Assembly (NCBI RefSeq): GCF_026109735.1
Contig: NZ_CP069620.1
Location: 2,170,001-2,234,000, forward strand
From: Salinimicrobium tongyeongense
Lineage (GTDB): Bacteria > Bacteroidota > Bacteroidia > Flavobacteriales > Flavobacteriaceae
Reading direction: 5' to 3'
Length of the DNA: 64,000 bases
The notes beneath the pieces are model-generated. The model saw nothing but the letters and a program-made list of their open reading frames with translations, searched no databases and had not been told where the DNA came from. The stretch's first letter is position 1. Each line of letters opens with the position of its first letter. Positions 7,423 through 17,442 of this stretch are shown here, piece by piece. The position numbers and the translations under genes are program-made.

Positions 7423-10419
7423 ATGAAACATACTTATAAAATCACCGGCATGACCTGTAACGGTTGCCGGGCGCATGTTGAGAAAACACTTCAGGAGGTT
7501 GAGGGAGTAAAAAATGCTACTGTAGACCTTGAAAAATCTGAAGCGGTTATTGAAATGGAGCGGCATATTCCGTGGGATATTTTTGAAACTGCGCTTCAGC
7601 AGGCTGGCGGTAATTATCACATTTTAGCCCCTGGAACTTCCGAAGAAGTTTCCGCAGGGAAACCTGTCAAAAATGGCATTTCTGAAGCAGATTCCGGAAC
7701 AGATGGATCTGTGATGACCCATACCTACAAAGTTACCGGTATGACCTGTAACGGGTGCCGGGCGCATGTAGAAGAAAGCCTTCAAAAGCTTGATGGCGTG
7801 AAATCAGCTTTCGTAGACCTTGAAAAATCTGAAGCGGTGATTGAGATGCAGCGGCATATTGAGATAGGTGTATTTGAAGATGCGTTGCAAAAAGATGGGG
7901 GCAGGTATCATATTCATTCTTCAGGGGAAAAGGAAAAGTACCAGGTTACGGGAATGACCTGCAATGGTTGCCGCACTCATGTGGAAGAAATCCTGAAAAA
8001 TGTGGAAGGCGTGCAAGAAGCTTCGGTAGACCTGGAGAAGGCAGAGGCGGTGATCTTGTCAAAAATGCCAGTTCCGGTGGGTGTTTTCCAGGAAGCTCTA
8101 AGAAAGGATGGAAGCAGGTACAACATCTATCTGCCGGGGCAGGATATAACTGCTCCGCCAAAACCTGAAAAGCCCAAAGGCAAGGGCACAGGTACTTTTT
8201 ACTGCCCCATGCACTGTGAGGGTGATAAGACCTATAACCAGCCGGGAGACTGTCCCGTCTGCGGAATGGATCTGGTGGAGGAAGTGAGTTTAAAAGCCGA
8301 TAAGCCACAGTATACCTGCCCCATGCACCCCGAGGTTGTGGAGGATGAACCCGGAAGCTGCCCTATTTGCGGAATGGAGCTGGTGCGCATGGAACCCGAA
8401 GCTTCGGCCGAAAAGAAATCTTACAACAAGCTGCTCAAAAAGTTCAAAATTGCCGTGGCTTTTACCCTGCCCATTTTTCTAATTGCGATGGGCGAAATGA
8501 TCCCCGGAAACCCCATTTACAACTGGATGAGCCTTGAAGCCTGGAACTGGGTGCAGCTGGTATTGTCAATTCCGGTGGTGTTTTATGCCACCTGGATGTT
8601 CTTTGAAAGAGCGTACAGGTCTATAGTGACCTGGAACCTGAATATGTTCACGCTTATTGGAATAGGAGCGGGCGTGGCCTGGCTGTTCAGTGTTTTTGGA
8701 ATGCTGTTCCCGGGCTGGTTTCCGCAGCAATTTCTCACCCATGAAGGCACCGTTCACGTTTATTTTGAAGCCGCTACGGTGATACTCACCCTGGTGCTGC
8801 TTGGGCAGTTGCTGGAGGCAAGAGCCCACAGCCGCACAAATTCGGCCATAAAAGAACTGCTGAAGCTGGCGCCAAATAAGGCCACGCTGGTGGTGAATGG
8901 CGAAGAGCAGGAGATACATGCCGACGAGATCAAGGTTGGAGACATTCTAAGGGTAAAGCCCGGAGATAAAATCCCGGTAGACGGAAGTATTCAGAAGGGG
9001 CAGACCAACATCGATGAATCCATGATCACGGGCGAGCCGGTGCCGGTGGAAAAAGCCGAGGGCGATAAGGTGACTTCGGGAACTATAAACGGCAACAGGA
9101 GTTTCACCATGAAAGCTGAAAAAGTGGGCGATGAAACCCTGCTGGCCCAGATCATTAAAATGGTGAACGACGCCAGCAGGTCACAGGCACCCATCCAGAA
9201 ACTGGCCGATAAGATTTCGGGATATTTTGTGCCGGTGGTGGTGCTTATTTCGGTCATCACTTTTTTTATATGGGCGGCATTTGGGCCCGAGCCCAGCTAT
9301 GTGTACGCCCTCATTAACGCCATTGCGGTGCTCATCATCGCCTGCCCCTGTGCGCTTGGCCTGGCCACACCCATGTCGGTCATGGTGGGAGTGGGAAAAG
9401 GCGCACAAAATGGAGTGCTTATCAAGAACGCCCAGTCCCTTGAGCAAATGGATGATATTGACGTGCTCATCATAGATAAAACCGGGACCATTACTGAAGG
9501 TAAACCTTCCGTAGAAAAAGTGGTGGCTTCGGGAGAGATTTCAGAAGAAACTATAATTAAACATCTGGCTTCAGTGAATGCGCAAAGTGAGCATCCGCTG
9601 GCAGAAGCCACGGTGAGGTACGCGAAAGAACAGAATATTGTTTTTTCTGAAGCTTCCGGTTTTAATGCGGTAACCGGAAAAGGAGTTACGGGAATTTCCG
9701 AAGAAAAAAAGATCGCCATAGGCAATGAAAAACTGATGCTGCAGGAAAATGCCGAAGTTGCAGAAAGCCTTCAGCAGCAGGTGAAAAAGGAGCAGGAACA
9801 GGGAAAAACAGTCTCTTACATTGCGATAGGTTCACAGGTGGCGGGCTTTGTTAGCATTACTGACCCCATTAAAAAGACGAGCAGGAAAGCAATTTCAGAT
9901 CTTATTGAGGCCGGAGTGGAAGTGGTGATGTTGACCGGCGATAACGAAATTACGGCTTCGGCAGTGGCAAAAGAGCTGCATTTGTCGGGTTTTAAAGCCG
10001 GAATGTTGCCGCAGGACAAGATGGAGGAGGTTTCAAGGCTTCAGGCCCGGGGCAAAAAAGTAGCCATGGCGGGCGACGGGATCAATGATGCCCCCGCCCT
10101 TGCAAAAGCCGATATTGGCATCGCCATGGGCACAGGAACCGATGTGGCCATTGAAAGTGCCGAAATCACCCTCGTAAAAGGGGATTTGCACGGGGTGGTA
10201 AAAGCCAAGAACCTGAGCAAAAAGGTGATGAGGAACATTAAGCAGAACCTGTTCTTTGCCCTCATTTACAATTCGCTGGGAGTGCCCGTGGCGGCAGGAC
10301 TTTTATATCCCTTCTTCGGAATCTTGCTTTCGCCCATGATCGCTGCCCTGGCAATGAGTTTCAGTTCGGTTTCGGTCATTGCAAATGCGCTGAGGTTAAG
10401 AGGGGCGAAAATAGGTTAG
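7423..10419 (+). CDS. copA: Copper-translocating P1B-type ATPase with three HMA and two HMBD modules
   Basis: Exports cytosolic Cu+ across the inner membrane at the cost of ATP. The 998-residue protein has three N-terminal HMA repeats (about residues 1-67, 98-165, 171-235), each with [11 protein letters not shown]; two zinc-ribbon-like heavy-metal-binding domains (about 260-285 and 297-322; CPMH...CPVCGMDL and CPMHP...CPICGMEL); then the ATPase core. The core shows TGE in MITGEPVPV, the ion-binding [12 protein letters not shown] near 638, phosphorylation motif DKTGT near 685, SEHPLAEA, and [16 protein letters not shown]. The YN (LIYNSLGV) and MSFSS segments near the C-terminus fit the Cu+ (P1B-1) subgroup. 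HMA1 and HMA2 are very similar, indicating tandem duplication. The linker between HMA1 and HMA2 contains a copy of the dispersed palindrome (7667-7685). Confidence 0.96.
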   Translation: MKHTYKITGMTCNGCRAHVEKTLQEVEGVKNATVDLEKSEAVIEMERHIPWDIFETALQQAGGNYHILAPGTSEEVSAGKPVKNGISEADSGTDGSVMTHTYKVTGMTCNGCRAHVEESLQKLDGVKSAFVDLEKSEAVIEMQRHIEIGVFEDALQKDGGRYHIHSSGEKEKYQVTGMTCNGCRTHVEEILKNVEGVQEASVDLEKAEAVILSKMPVPVGVFQEALRKDGSRYNIYLPGQDITAPPKPEKPKGKGTGTFYCPMHCEGDKTYNQPGDCPVCGMDLVEEVSLKADKPQYTCPMHPEVVEDEPGSCPICGMELVRMEPEASAEKKSYNKLLKKFKIAVAFTLPIFLIAMGEMIPGNPIYNWMSLEAWNWVQLVLSIPVVFYATWMFFERAYRSIVTWNLNMFTLIGIGAGVAWLFSVFGMLFPGWFPQQFLTHEGTVHVYFEAATVILTLVLLGQLLEARAHSRTNSAIKELLKLAPNKATLVVNGEEQEIHADEIKVGDILRVKPGDKIPVDGSIQKGQTNIDESMITGEPVPVEKAEGDKVTSGTINGNRSFTMKAEKVGDETLLAQIIKMVNDASRSQAPIQKLADKISGYFVPVVVLISVITFFIWAAFGPEPSYVYALINAIAVLIIACPCALGLATPMSVMVGVGKGAQNGVLIKNAQSLEQMDDIDVLIIDKTGTITEGKPSVEKVVASGEISEETIIKHLASVNAQSEHPLAEATVRYAKEQNIVFSEASGFNAVTGKGVTGISEEKKIAIGNEKLMLQENAEVAESLQQQVKKEQEQGKTVSYIAIGSQVAGFVSITDPIKKTSRKAISDLIEAGVEVVMLTGDNEITASAVAKELHLSGFKAGMLPQDKMEEVSRLQARGKKVAMAGDGINDAPALAKADIGIAMGTGTDVAIESAEITLVKGDLHGVVKAKNLSKKVMRNIKQNLFFALIYNSLGVPVAAGLLYPFFGILLSPMIAALAMSFSSVSVIANALRLRGAKIG
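7667..7685. repeat. Dispersed palindrome inside copA linker
   Basis: TCAAAAATG-G-CATTTCTGA. Encodes VKNGISE between HMA1 and HMA2. Confidence 0.62.
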
Positions 10420-10438
10420 TCAAAAATGGCATTTTTGA
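10420..10438. repeat. Dispersed palindrome, perfect copy between copA and the permease gene
   Basis: TCAAAAATG-G-CATTTTTGA, 9-base arms around one central base, starting directly after the copA stop. Confidence 0.8.
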
Positions 10439-10476
10439 AGAGTCTTCTTTAATTATTAATTTGTGTAGAAAAACTT

Positions 10477-11700
10477 ATGCAGGATTTTTGGAAGAGCTGG
10501 GCAGAAGCAGCTTATACAAGCACAGGATTTTTCTGGATGGCCCTTTGGGCCTTCATTCTCGGGTACCTTATTAGTAGCGGTATACAAATTTTCGTCACCG
10601 AAAAGAAGATGCAGGAGACCATGGGCGGAAAGGATTCCAAAGGAGTTCTCTTGGGTACATTTTTCGGCTTTATCAGCAGTTCCTGTAGTTTTGCAGCCCT
10701 TGCTTCTACCAAAAGCCTCTTCAAAAAGGGCGCAGGTTTCATCCCGTCAATTGCTTTTCTCCTGGCGTCTACAAACCTTGTGATAGAGCTGGGGATCATC
10801 ATCGCGATATTCCTGGGCTGGCAGTTTGTGGTTGGGGAATATGTGGGAGGAATCCTTCTTATCCTCATCAGCTGGCTTATTGTGAGGCTTATCAATCCGA
10901 AGAAACTCATCAAAAAGGCACGGGAGCGGCTAAAAGGAGAAGAGGATGACGAAAAAGGACCAGACAAAGACTGGAAGGAGAAAATGAAGTCGGAAACGGC
11001 CTGGGCAAAAGTGGCGAAGCAGTATGCGATGGAGTGGAAGATGGTGTGGAAGGATGTGACCATAGGGTTCACCATCGCCGGAATTGTTGCGGCTTTCGTG
11101 CCAGATTCCTTCTTTAGGACCCTCTTCATCAACAGCGGGCCAGAAGTGGAAAGCCACAGCTTTTTTACCATTTTAGAGCATATCATTGTTGGGCCCGTGG
11201 CGGCTTTCCTAACCTTTATAGGCTCTATGGGAAATATACCGCTGGCGGCGCTGCTCTTTGGAAAAGGGGTGAGCTTTGCCGGGGTAATGGCCTTTATTTT
11301 CAGCGATCTTGTAGTATTTCCGGTGTTGCGGATCAATGCGAAATATTACGGCTGGAAAATGTCACTTTTCATCCTCTTTTTGCTGTTTACAAGCCTGGTG
11401 GGAACTTCGCTGCTGCTGCATTATTCTTTTGATTTGTTGAGTTTGTTACCCAATCCAAACAATGTAAAGATCCTGCAGGCCGAACACTTCAAGATAGACT
11501 ATACGTTCTTTTTGAACCTGGCTTTCCTCATTATCTCCGGAATTCTGCTTTACATCGGCTTTTTTAAGAGGAAGGATGTAAAGCACATGAAAGAAATGGC
11601 ACCTAAGAGTCAGCTTATGGAAAACATCATGAAATACCTGGCCTTTATTGCTTATGCCTGGCTGCTTGGAGGCTGGATCGTGAGGATTTGGGTGGTATAA
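10477..11700 (+). CDS. COG0701-type (ArsP/DUF318-like) permease
   Basis: A 407-residue integral membrane protein with about eight to ten hydrophobic helices in two halves around a charged cytoplasmic loop (residues about 150-190, rich in Lys/Glu/Asp). The first half has GFISSSCSFAALASTKSLFKKGAGF, and the second has the related PLAALLFGKGVSFAGVMAF. This duplicated layout with SSCSFA is typical of the predicted permease family that includes ArsP. The single cysteine-containing SSCS motif is a candidate metal or metalloid site. It lies 57 bases downstream of copA, suggesting it belongs to the metal cluster, but its substrate cannot be read from sequence. A bidirectional terminator follows directly. 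Confidence 0.85.
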   Translation: MQDFWKSWAEAAYTSTGFFWMALWAFILGYLISSGIQIFVTEKKMQETMGGKDSKGVLLGTFFGFISSSCSFAALASTKSLFKKGAGFIPSIAFLLASTNLVIELGIIIAIFLGWQFVVGEYVGGILLILISWLIVRLINPKKLIKKARERLKGEEDDEKGPDKDWKEKMKSETAWAKVAKQYAMEWKMVWKDVTIGFTIAGIVAAFVPDSFFRTLFINSGPEVESHSFFTILEHIIVGPVAAFLTFIGSMGNIPLAALLFGKGVSFAGVMAFIFSDLVVFPVLRINAKYYGWKMSLFILFLLFTSLVGTSLLLHYSFDLLSLLPNPNNVKILQAEHFKIDYTFFLNLAFLIISGILLYIGFFKRKDVKHMKEMAPKSQLMENIMKYLAFIAYAWLLGGWIVRIWVV

Positions 11701-11702
11701 AA

Positions 11703-11732
11703 AAAAGAGCCGGACAAACGTCCGGCTCTTTT
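11703..11732. terminator. Bidirectional terminator between permease and metalloprotease
   Basis: Perfect 13-base stem AAAAGAGCCGGAC/GTCCGGCTCTTTT around AAAC, flanked by A and T runs, serving both convergent genes. Confidence 0.93.
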
Positions 11733-11752
11733 GCTTATTTATTTAGCCGAAA

Positions 11753-14245
11753 TTAGCTGTTTGGGTCAAGGATGAGGTTCACCCTTTCCAAAGCGTCTTC
11801 TAAATGATAACGGGTAAGGGTATCTCTGCTGCGACCAATGCTGTTGCGAAGGTCACGCTGAAGTTTCTTAAGTTCGCCTCTCACTACCGGGCGAATATCG
11901 CTCTGGGCCACATCAATGTTTGAACGGGTTACCCATGAACGGTAGCGCGCAGGGATTGCTTCCTGCTCTTCGTTCATTAAATATTCCATTCTGTCAATGT
12001 AAGCCCGCTGGAGATTTCTTCGGTAGGTGTCAATGTTTTGTCCTCTTCTCAATTCACTCCAGATCCCGGTTCTTAGGTCCTGCATCATCTCCAGAAGTCC
12101 GTAAGCATCGCTGCCGTTCATTTCGCGGTTCTCGATCAATCTAGCCATTCTTCCGAAGTCAAGCAGGTTGTTCAAAGTGCGCTCCTGGGTGTTTCTGATC
12201 CTTTCCACGTTTCCGTCGAATTCAATCCGGTTAAAGATCTCCTGATCAATCAACCATTCAGGCGTTGAGAACAACTCATCCTGAAGGAAATTCATGGCGT
12301 TTTCCTGCTTTTCGGGAGTGACGTGAAAATACACGGCACCTTCCTGGTCGTAGGTCTTGGTTTCTTTGATCACCCCGCCCACATTGGCAGCAACGTGGCC
12401 CATATAGCGGTTGTACTGGCTAAGTACCTGCTCATACATGGTTTCAAGGTCTTCGTAATCCTTACCTTTTTCGGCAGTCCATTCGATGAGGTTGGGAACT
12501 ATTCTTTTCAGGTTTTTGATCCCGTACTGGCTGGCAAGCACAGCGTCGTCTCCCAGGTCTTCGGTTTGGGAAGTAGGATCTATCACCCCGCTTTGCTGCG
12601 CCCCGAAGCGATATACCGGGTCGCCTGCTTTTTCAAGGATCCATGAATCGAGCACCTCTTTTTCTTCTTTGCCTTCTTTTTCAGGAATCGGTTTGTAACC
12701 CCACATGATAGAATATTTATCGTAAGGCCCAATGTTTGGCATTAGCGCCACGTCACCATCTTCGGGCTGGGCGATATAGTTGAAACGCGCATAATCCATG
12801 ATAGAAGGCGCAGTTCCATATTTTTGGGTGAATTCTGGGTCTCTTAGAGATTCCACCGGGTAAGCAACACTGCTCCCCATATTGTGGGGCAATCCAAGGG
12901 TGTGGCCTACCTCGTGAGAAGATACAAACCTTATCAACCGGCCCATGATCTCATCTTTGAATTCAACCCTGCGGGCATCTTCGTTTATGGCGGCGGTTTG
13001 CACAAAGAACCAGTTTCTCAACAGGGTCATCACGTTGTGGTACCAGTTGATGTCTGACTCCAGAATTTCCCCTGAACGCGGATCGCTCACGTGCGGCCCG
13101 TTGGCATTTGGAATGGGGGAAGCTAAATATCGAACCACCGAATAACGAACATCTTCGGGGCTCCAGTCCGGGTCTTCTTCTTTTGTTGGAGGATCTTTGG
13201 CAATAATGGCATTTTTAAAACCTGCAGCTTCAAAAGCGACCTGCCAGTCTTCAATTCCCTGCTTGATGTATGGGATCCACTGTTTTGGAGTGGCACGATC
13301 TACGTAATACACTATGGGTTCTTTAGGTTCCACCAGTTCCCCGCGCTTGAATTTCTCCATGTCTTCTTCCTTCACCTCCAGTCTCCAGCGGTCAAGGTAG
13401 CGCACGGTTTCACTTTTTTGAGCATCAAGACCGTAATCTGTCTGGCTTGATGTGAACCAGCCTACCCGCTCGTCAAAATACCTTCTTTCCATGGGTACTT
13501 TTGGAAGCAGGATCATGGAGTTGCTCATTTTTACTGAAATAGATCCGGTGTGGGAGTTTGATGGCGGTTCCCCGGCGTTATAGGTCTTTACGTGGCGCAC
13601 TTCAATATTTTCAGGATAGCTCCTGATGGTGTCTATGTAAGACCGGCTGTCGTCAAGACGGCTTATTTTATAGTCTTTCCTGCGTCTTTCAGGAAAACCA
13701 AGGGCCTGCACATCTTTGGTGTAAAGGTCGGTCACCTTGATTACCGTAGAGTTGTTCACAGAATCTTTACGGAAGGCTTCAATGTCAAACGAGAAAAGTA
13801 TGGGTTCAAAGTTTGAGTTCACCACAGCTTCGTGCACCGGAAGCGAATCGGCGGCATAAACATCATGGGAGACAACGCGAAGCAGCACGTTTTTGTTCTT
13901 CTTTTCCCAGCGAAGCACCTGTTCATTCTGTTTTCCACCCCCAAAGCCAATACCCGAGGCAGTCTGGGCAATTCGAGTCACCATGAGCATTTCCCGGTTA
14001 AAGAGGCTGTCTGGGATCTCGTAGTAATAATCGTCATCAATTTGATGTACTGTAAATAATCCGGAATCCGATTTGGCTTTTTTGGTGATCACCTTGTCGT
14101 AAGGCTTGACCCCGTTCTTTTCTTTTTCAGAAGCTTTGGCTGCTGTAGCGTTCTTTTTGTCCTTTTCAGGTTGAAAGACGGCACAGCTCGTTAGTGAAAA
14201 AGAGAAAAAAACGAGTACCAGCCGGAACAATAGTCGGTTGTTCAT
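11753..14245 (-). CDS. Zinc-dependent metalloprotease lipoprotein (DUF5117/DUF5118/DUF4953 type)
   Basis: An 830-residue lipoprotein: signal peptide with lipobox TSC (about residue 21), then a long N-terminal region of DUF5118/DUF5117 character (about 45-330; for example SGLFTVHQIDDDYYYEIPDSLF). A metzincin-like catalytic domain follows, with SHEVGHTLGLPHNMGSS near residue 440, giving the HExxHxxGxxH zinc site. SIMDYARFNYIAQ follows as the Met-turn region. The C-terminal 300 residues are helical. Such proteins are common in Bacteroidota, are probably attached to the outer or surface membrane, and their substrates are unknown. It is transcribed toward the permease, with a shared terminator between them. 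Confidence 0.92.
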   Translation of the reverse strand: MNNRLLFRLVLVFFSFSLTSCAVFQPEKDKKNATAAKASEKEKNGVKPYDKVITKKAKSDSGLFTVHQIDDDYYYEIPDSLFNREMLMVTRIAQTASGIGFGGGKQNEQVLRWEKKNKNVLLRVVSHDVYAADSLPVHEAVVNSNFEPILFSFDIEAFRKDSVNNSTVIKVTDLYTKDVQALGFPERRRKDYKISRLDDSRSYIDTIRSYPENIEVRHVKTYNAGEPPSNSHTGSISVKMSNSMILLPKVPMERRYFDERVGWFTSSQTDYGLDAQKSETVRYLDRWRLEVKEEDMEKFKRGELVEPKEPIVYYVDRATPKQWIPYIKQGIEDWQVAFEAAGFKNAIIAKDPPTKEEDPDWSPEDVRYSVVRYLASPIPNANGPHVSDPRSGEILESDINWYHNVMTLLRNWFFVQTAAINEDARRVEFKDEIMGRLIRFVSSHEVGHTLGLPHNMGSSVAYPVESLRDPEFTQKYGTAPSIMDYARFNYIAQPEDGDVALMPNIGPYDKYSIMWGYKPIPEKEGKEEKEVLDSWILEKAGDPVYRFGAQQSGVIDPTSQTEDLGDDAVLASQYGIKNLKRIVPNLIEWTAEKGKDYEDLETMYEQVLSQYNRYMGHVAANVGGVIKETKTYDQEGAVYFHVTPEKQENAMNFLQDELFSTPEWLIDQEIFNRIEFDGNVERIRNTQERTLNNLLDFGRMARLIENREMNGSDAYGLLEMMQDLRTGIWSELRRGQNIDTYRRNLQRAYIDRMEYLMNEEQEAIPARYRSWVTRSNIDVAQSDIRPVVRGELKKLQRDLRNSIGRSRDTLTRYHLEDALERVNLILDPNS

Positions 14246-14464
14246 TAAGTGTAAAATTTTAGTTAAGAATGGCTCAATTTAAAGAAACAGTTTGCAGTTG
14301 CCTAACCCGAAGCTGTTAAATAAAAAGAGATGCACTTTGCTTAGTCTTTGACAGGACAGGCATTAAAAGGTTTAAAATAAAATCTTAAGAAGTAAGATTT
14401 AAACTGAAATAAAATGCTAATAATTTCTTAAAGTCTATCGCTTTCCTTGTACCTTTGAAGGAAG
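14246..14464. promoter_or_regulatory. Divergent region between metalloprotease and T9SS-substrate genes
   Basis: Contains an inverted repeat AAATCTTA (14380-14387)/TAAGATTT (14393-14400) and a -7 box TACCTTTG (14450-14457) 8 bases before the ATG at 14465. No gene is visible. Confidence 0.4.
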
Positions 14465-16324
14465 ATGAAGGTTTTCAGCTTTCTTGTTTTTCTTTTATTC
14501 GCCGGAAATGCCTTTTCCCAGCTCGGTTTTTGTCCCGGTAGTAAAGGCGATGCTATTTTTCATGAAGATTTTTCGTCTGGTACTTTACCAGCGGGAACCA
14601 CAAGTTACCCGCGTGTTTCGGGAGATCCTCAGGACGGTTACTACACTATTTCAGGTACAATTGGTCAGGGAATTCAAGACTGGCATTCTTCTCTGCCCAA
14701 CACCACATTGTCTAACGGCAATGCACTTATTGTTAATGCCGACGACAAGAATGCGGGGCTGTTTTTCCGCAGAGAAATATCGGGCTTATGTGAAGCCACT
14801 ACTTATGAATTCTCTGCCTATCTGATGAATATTTTAAGCCCCGCTCGAACCAGCTGTGCCAACGGCGGGATTCCCATCAATGTGAAGTTCCAGATTTGGG
14901 ATAAAACAGATACCTTTTTATTAGCCGAGGGAGATACGGGAGACATACATTCTTCGAACTCGCCCTACTGGGAGCAGTTTGCGCTGACTTTTCAATCACA
15001 GGCAGGGCAGGATCTGGTCATCCTCAAAATGTACAATAACGGAATTGGTGGCTGTGGGAACGATCTCGCCATTGATGATATAATCTTCAGGTCCTGCGGG
15101 GATCTCACAAAAGTAACCTCTGCCGCAACTCCCGGCAGCACTTTGGAGGTGTGCGAACCCGCTGCTCCCGTAAGTGTACAACTCACTGCCACACCAGATC
15201 ATAGCGTGTACAACACCCACGCTTTTCAATGGCAGGAAAGCTTTGATGAAAGTAACTGGCAGGACATTCCCGGCCAAACAAACAATGTCTATACTTCTCC
15301 GCAGATTCATACCACCCGGTACTACAGGGTTAAAGTTGCCGAAAGTTCGGTTAACCTGAACAGTAATCTCTGTAGTTCGGTTTCTGAGCCTTTTGCCGTA
15401 AATATTGTAAAAACCCCTTTAGCACCGGTTAGTGGCGGGAATAAGAAAATATGCGACGGAGAAGCTTTTCCCTCGCTGGTGGTGAGTACGGCGAATGATG
15501 AGTTGGTAACCTGGTACAACAGTGCCACGGGGGGTGTTGAGGTGGCAACGGGAAATACTTTTGTGCCTGCAGCCGCCGGAACTTATTATGCCGAAGCCGC
15601 GAAAACCGGCTTTAACTGCATTCCCGGGCCCCGCACGCCGGTGACTTTACAGGTTTTTCCTGCGCCCCAGCCCAAACATGAAACCCTGTTGTTATGTACC
15701 GGCAGCCCGACTCAACTCGCTGCCACCCCCGGAAATTTCACCTATACCTGGAGCACAGGTGCCGTGGGCATGACAATTTCTGTGACACAACCCGGTAATT
15801 ATTCGGTAAGCCTTACAAATTCCAACGGGTGCAGTGCCGTGAGCACATTTGAAGTTACTGCGGTTAATCTTGCCGAAATTTCCAAAGTTACTTCGGAAGC
15901 CAGTAGCGTTATCATAAAAACAGCGAACCCCGGGGAATTTGAATTTTCTCTCGATGGGGTCAACTTTCAGCAGTCGAATATTTTTCAGAATATCCCCGGC
16001 GGAATTTATACGGCTTATGTTCGGGATCTCGAGGGATGTAAGACTGTTTCTGAAGAATTCCCTCATCTTGTCGTCCCTCAGTTCATCACCCCCAACAGTG
16101 ATGGTTTCAATGATAGTTTTGAACTAAAAGGCGTTGAATATTTCAGCAGTTCAGAGATCAGGATTTTTGACAGGTACGGGAAGTTACTGGCTGCCGGAAG
16201 CGGGGCCACGTTTTCATGGAACGGGCTTCACAATGGAAAGGAATTGCCTTCAGAAGACTACTGGTACCAGATTTTTATTGAGGGTTTTGAGCCTGTAAAA
16301 GGGCATTTTTCATTAAAACGTTAA
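14465..16324 (+). CDS. Secreted protein with type B (gliding motility-associated) T9SS C-terminal domain
   Basis: A 619-residue exported protein. Signal peptide MKVFSFLVFLLFAGNAFSQ is followed by a carbohydrate-binding-like beta domain (about 25-210; FLLAEGDTGD, ILKMYNNGIGGCGNDLAIDDI). Several Ig/PKD-like segments follow, including TRYYRVKV and GTYYAEAAKTGFNC, typical of adhesins. The last 80 residues (FITPNSDGFNDSFELKGVE... IRIFDRYGKLL... DYWYQIFIEGFEPVKGHFSLKR) are the type B sorting domain that directs export through the type IX secretion system. It starts 8 bases after a TACCTTTG -7-like box (14450-14457), implying a very short leader. The next gene encodes a PorP/SprF-like protein, the partner usually paired with type B substrates. 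Confidence 0.92.
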   Translation: MKVFSFLVFLLFAGNAFSQLGFCPGSKGDAIFHEDFSSGTLPAGTTSYPRVSGDPQDGYYTISGTIGQGIQDWHSSLPNTTLSNGNALIVNADDKNAGLFFRREISGLCEATTYEFSAYLMNILSPARTSCANGGIPINVKFQIWDKTDTFLLAEGDTGDIHSSNSPYWEQFALTFQSQAGQDLVILKMYNNGIGGCGNDLAIDDIIFRSCGDLTKVTSAATPGSTLEVCEPAAPVSVQLTATPDHSVYNTHAFQWQESFDESNWQDIPGQTNNVYTSPQIHTTRYYRVKVAESSVNLNSNLCSSVSEPFAVNIVKTPLAPVSGGNKKICDGEAFPSLVVSTANDELVTWYNSATGGVEVATGNTFVPAAAGTYYAEAAKTGFNCIPGPRTPVTLQVFPAPQPKHETLLLCTGSPTQLAATPGNFTYTWSTGAVGMTISVTQPGNYSVSLTNSNGCSAVSTFEVTAVNLAEISKVTSEASSVIIKTANPGEFEFSLDGVNFQQSNIFQNIPGGIYTAYVRDLEGCKTVSEEFPHLVVPQFITPNSDGFNDSFELKGVEYFSSSEIRIFDRYGKLLAAGSGATFSWNGLHNGKELPSEDYWYQIFIEGFEPVKGHFSLKR

Positions 16325-16327
16325 CTG

Positions 16328-17329
16328 TTGCGGCCAAAGAAAAAAAATAAGTGTTTAAAATGCCTTTTTTGGGGGGTGATCTTTGGGGCTTTACTTCATT
16401 TCCGGGAAAGTGCAGCCCAGGAGATCATTCCTACTTATTCAGATTATCTTACAGACAATCTTTTCCTGTTGCATCCTTCGCTTGCGGGTGCGGCACTTAC
16501 CAATCAGCTGCGGTTAACAGCCAGGCAGCAGTGGTTTGATGTTGATGATGCCCCGGGAATGCAAAGCCTTACGATCAATGGCCGAATGGGCAATAAAGAA
16601 GGTGTTGGTGCCATTCTTTTCAATGACCAGAACGGCAATTTTTCTAAATCGGGCGTTTATGGTGCCTTCGCTTATCATTTACGGCTGCCTGCGGGAGATT
16701 TGCAGTTGCATAGACTGAGTTTTGGGATTAGCGCAGGGGTAATTCAACACCGCCTTGACCCGTCTGGGTTTACGCAGCCCGATCCCCTTTTAGGGCAGGA
16801 GAAAATTTCGGTGAGCTATGCGAATATGGATGTGGGAATGTCATATTTCAATAAAGATCTTTATGTGCATGTCACTGCAAAGAATCTTTTGCCAGTAAAA
16901 GAAGAACTTTTCAACAGTACGGGGATTGCCAGTAATCTACGTCGGTATTATTTAACTGCCGGTTACATCATCTCCCCGGCATACGATTGGTTTATTGAGC
17001 CTTCGGCCATGTTGCAGCTCGTTGAAGACACTTCGGAAAAAATTGCGGATGTCAACCTGAAGGCTTACCGCAATTTTGAACTGGGACAAATATGGGCCGG
17101 CCTGTCTTACCGGCAGGGGCTCGTTAAAATGGAAGGAGACCTGGAAAACCCGAGATATTTTACTCCTTTTGCAGGGGTGGAATACCGAAAATTCTTAGTT
17201 GGTTACACTTATTCCCGGCAGTTCAATGAGGTGGTTTTTAGCAACAGCGGCTTTCATCAAATCACGCTTGGTTATAATTTTGGAGCCCCGCGCACCCGGT
17301 ATCACTGTGGCTGCCCGGCCATTAACTAA
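16328..17329 (+). CDS. PorP/SprF-family type IX secretion outer-membrane protein
   Basis: A 333-residue beta-barrel protein with the PorP/SprF start pattern: hydrophobic signal segment (residues about 8-25), then AQEIIPTYSDYLTDNLFLLHPSLAGA, which is the family hallmark of a tandem YxxN-HPS/AGA segment. Alternating beta-strand repeats run to the C-terminus. SprF-like proteins help individual type B substrates pass the type IX system, so it is probably the partner of the adhesin-like protein 3 bases upstream. The chosen start is TTG at 16328, because no in-frame ATG precedes the signal region; a GTG inside the hydrophobic stretch would leave no basic N-region. The start is uncertain; the family is secure. 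Confidence 0.88.
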   Translation: MRPKKKNKCLKCLFWGVIFGALLHFRESAAQEIIPTYSDYLTDNLFLLHPSLAGAALTNQLRLTARQQWFDVDDAPGMQSLTINGRMGNKEGVGAILFNDQNGNFSKSGVYGAFAYHLRLPAGDLQLHRLSFGISAGVIQHRLDPSGFTQPDPLLGQEKISVSYANMDVGMSYFNKDLYVHVTAKNLLPVKEELFNSTGIASNLRRYYLTAGYIISPAYDWFIEPSAMLQLVEDTSEKIADVNLKAYRNFELGQIWAGLSYRQGLVKMEGDLENPRYFTPFAGVEYRKFLVGYTYSRQFNEVVFSNSGFHQITLGYNFGAPRTRYHCGCPAIN

Positions 17330-17389
17330 TACATTGTTGCGCAAGAACCAGGAGCCAAGATTTTATTTAAAATTGAAAAGCCTGAAGCT

Positions 17390-17415
17390 AAAAAGGAACC
17401 CAAAGGTTCCTTTTT
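17390..17415. terminator. Bidirectional terminator between PorP/SprF and lysS
   Basis: Perfect 11-base stem AAAAAGGAACC/GGTTCCTTTTT around CAAA, with A and T runs on both sides, between convergent genes. Confidence 0.92.
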
Positions 17416-17423
17416 AAAGACTG

Positions 17424-17442
17424 TCAAAAATGGCATTTTAGA
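17424..17442. repeat. Dispersed palindrome at the lysS stop
   Basis: TCAAAAATG-G-CATTTTAGA, one imperfect pair. It overlaps the lysS stop codon on the minus strand. Confidence 0.7.

Noticed and set aside
10512-11336. 274-codon open frame on the minus strand
   Set aside because: It is antisense to the permease gene, which has clear family motifs; the frame has the Arg/Pro/Ser-rich look of a shadow and no start context.
1-11735. A mobile copper-resistance island
   Set aside because: No transposase, integrase, direct repeats or tRNA junction is visible at either side within the window, and the base composition does not stand out from the neighbours, so recent mobility is not supported.
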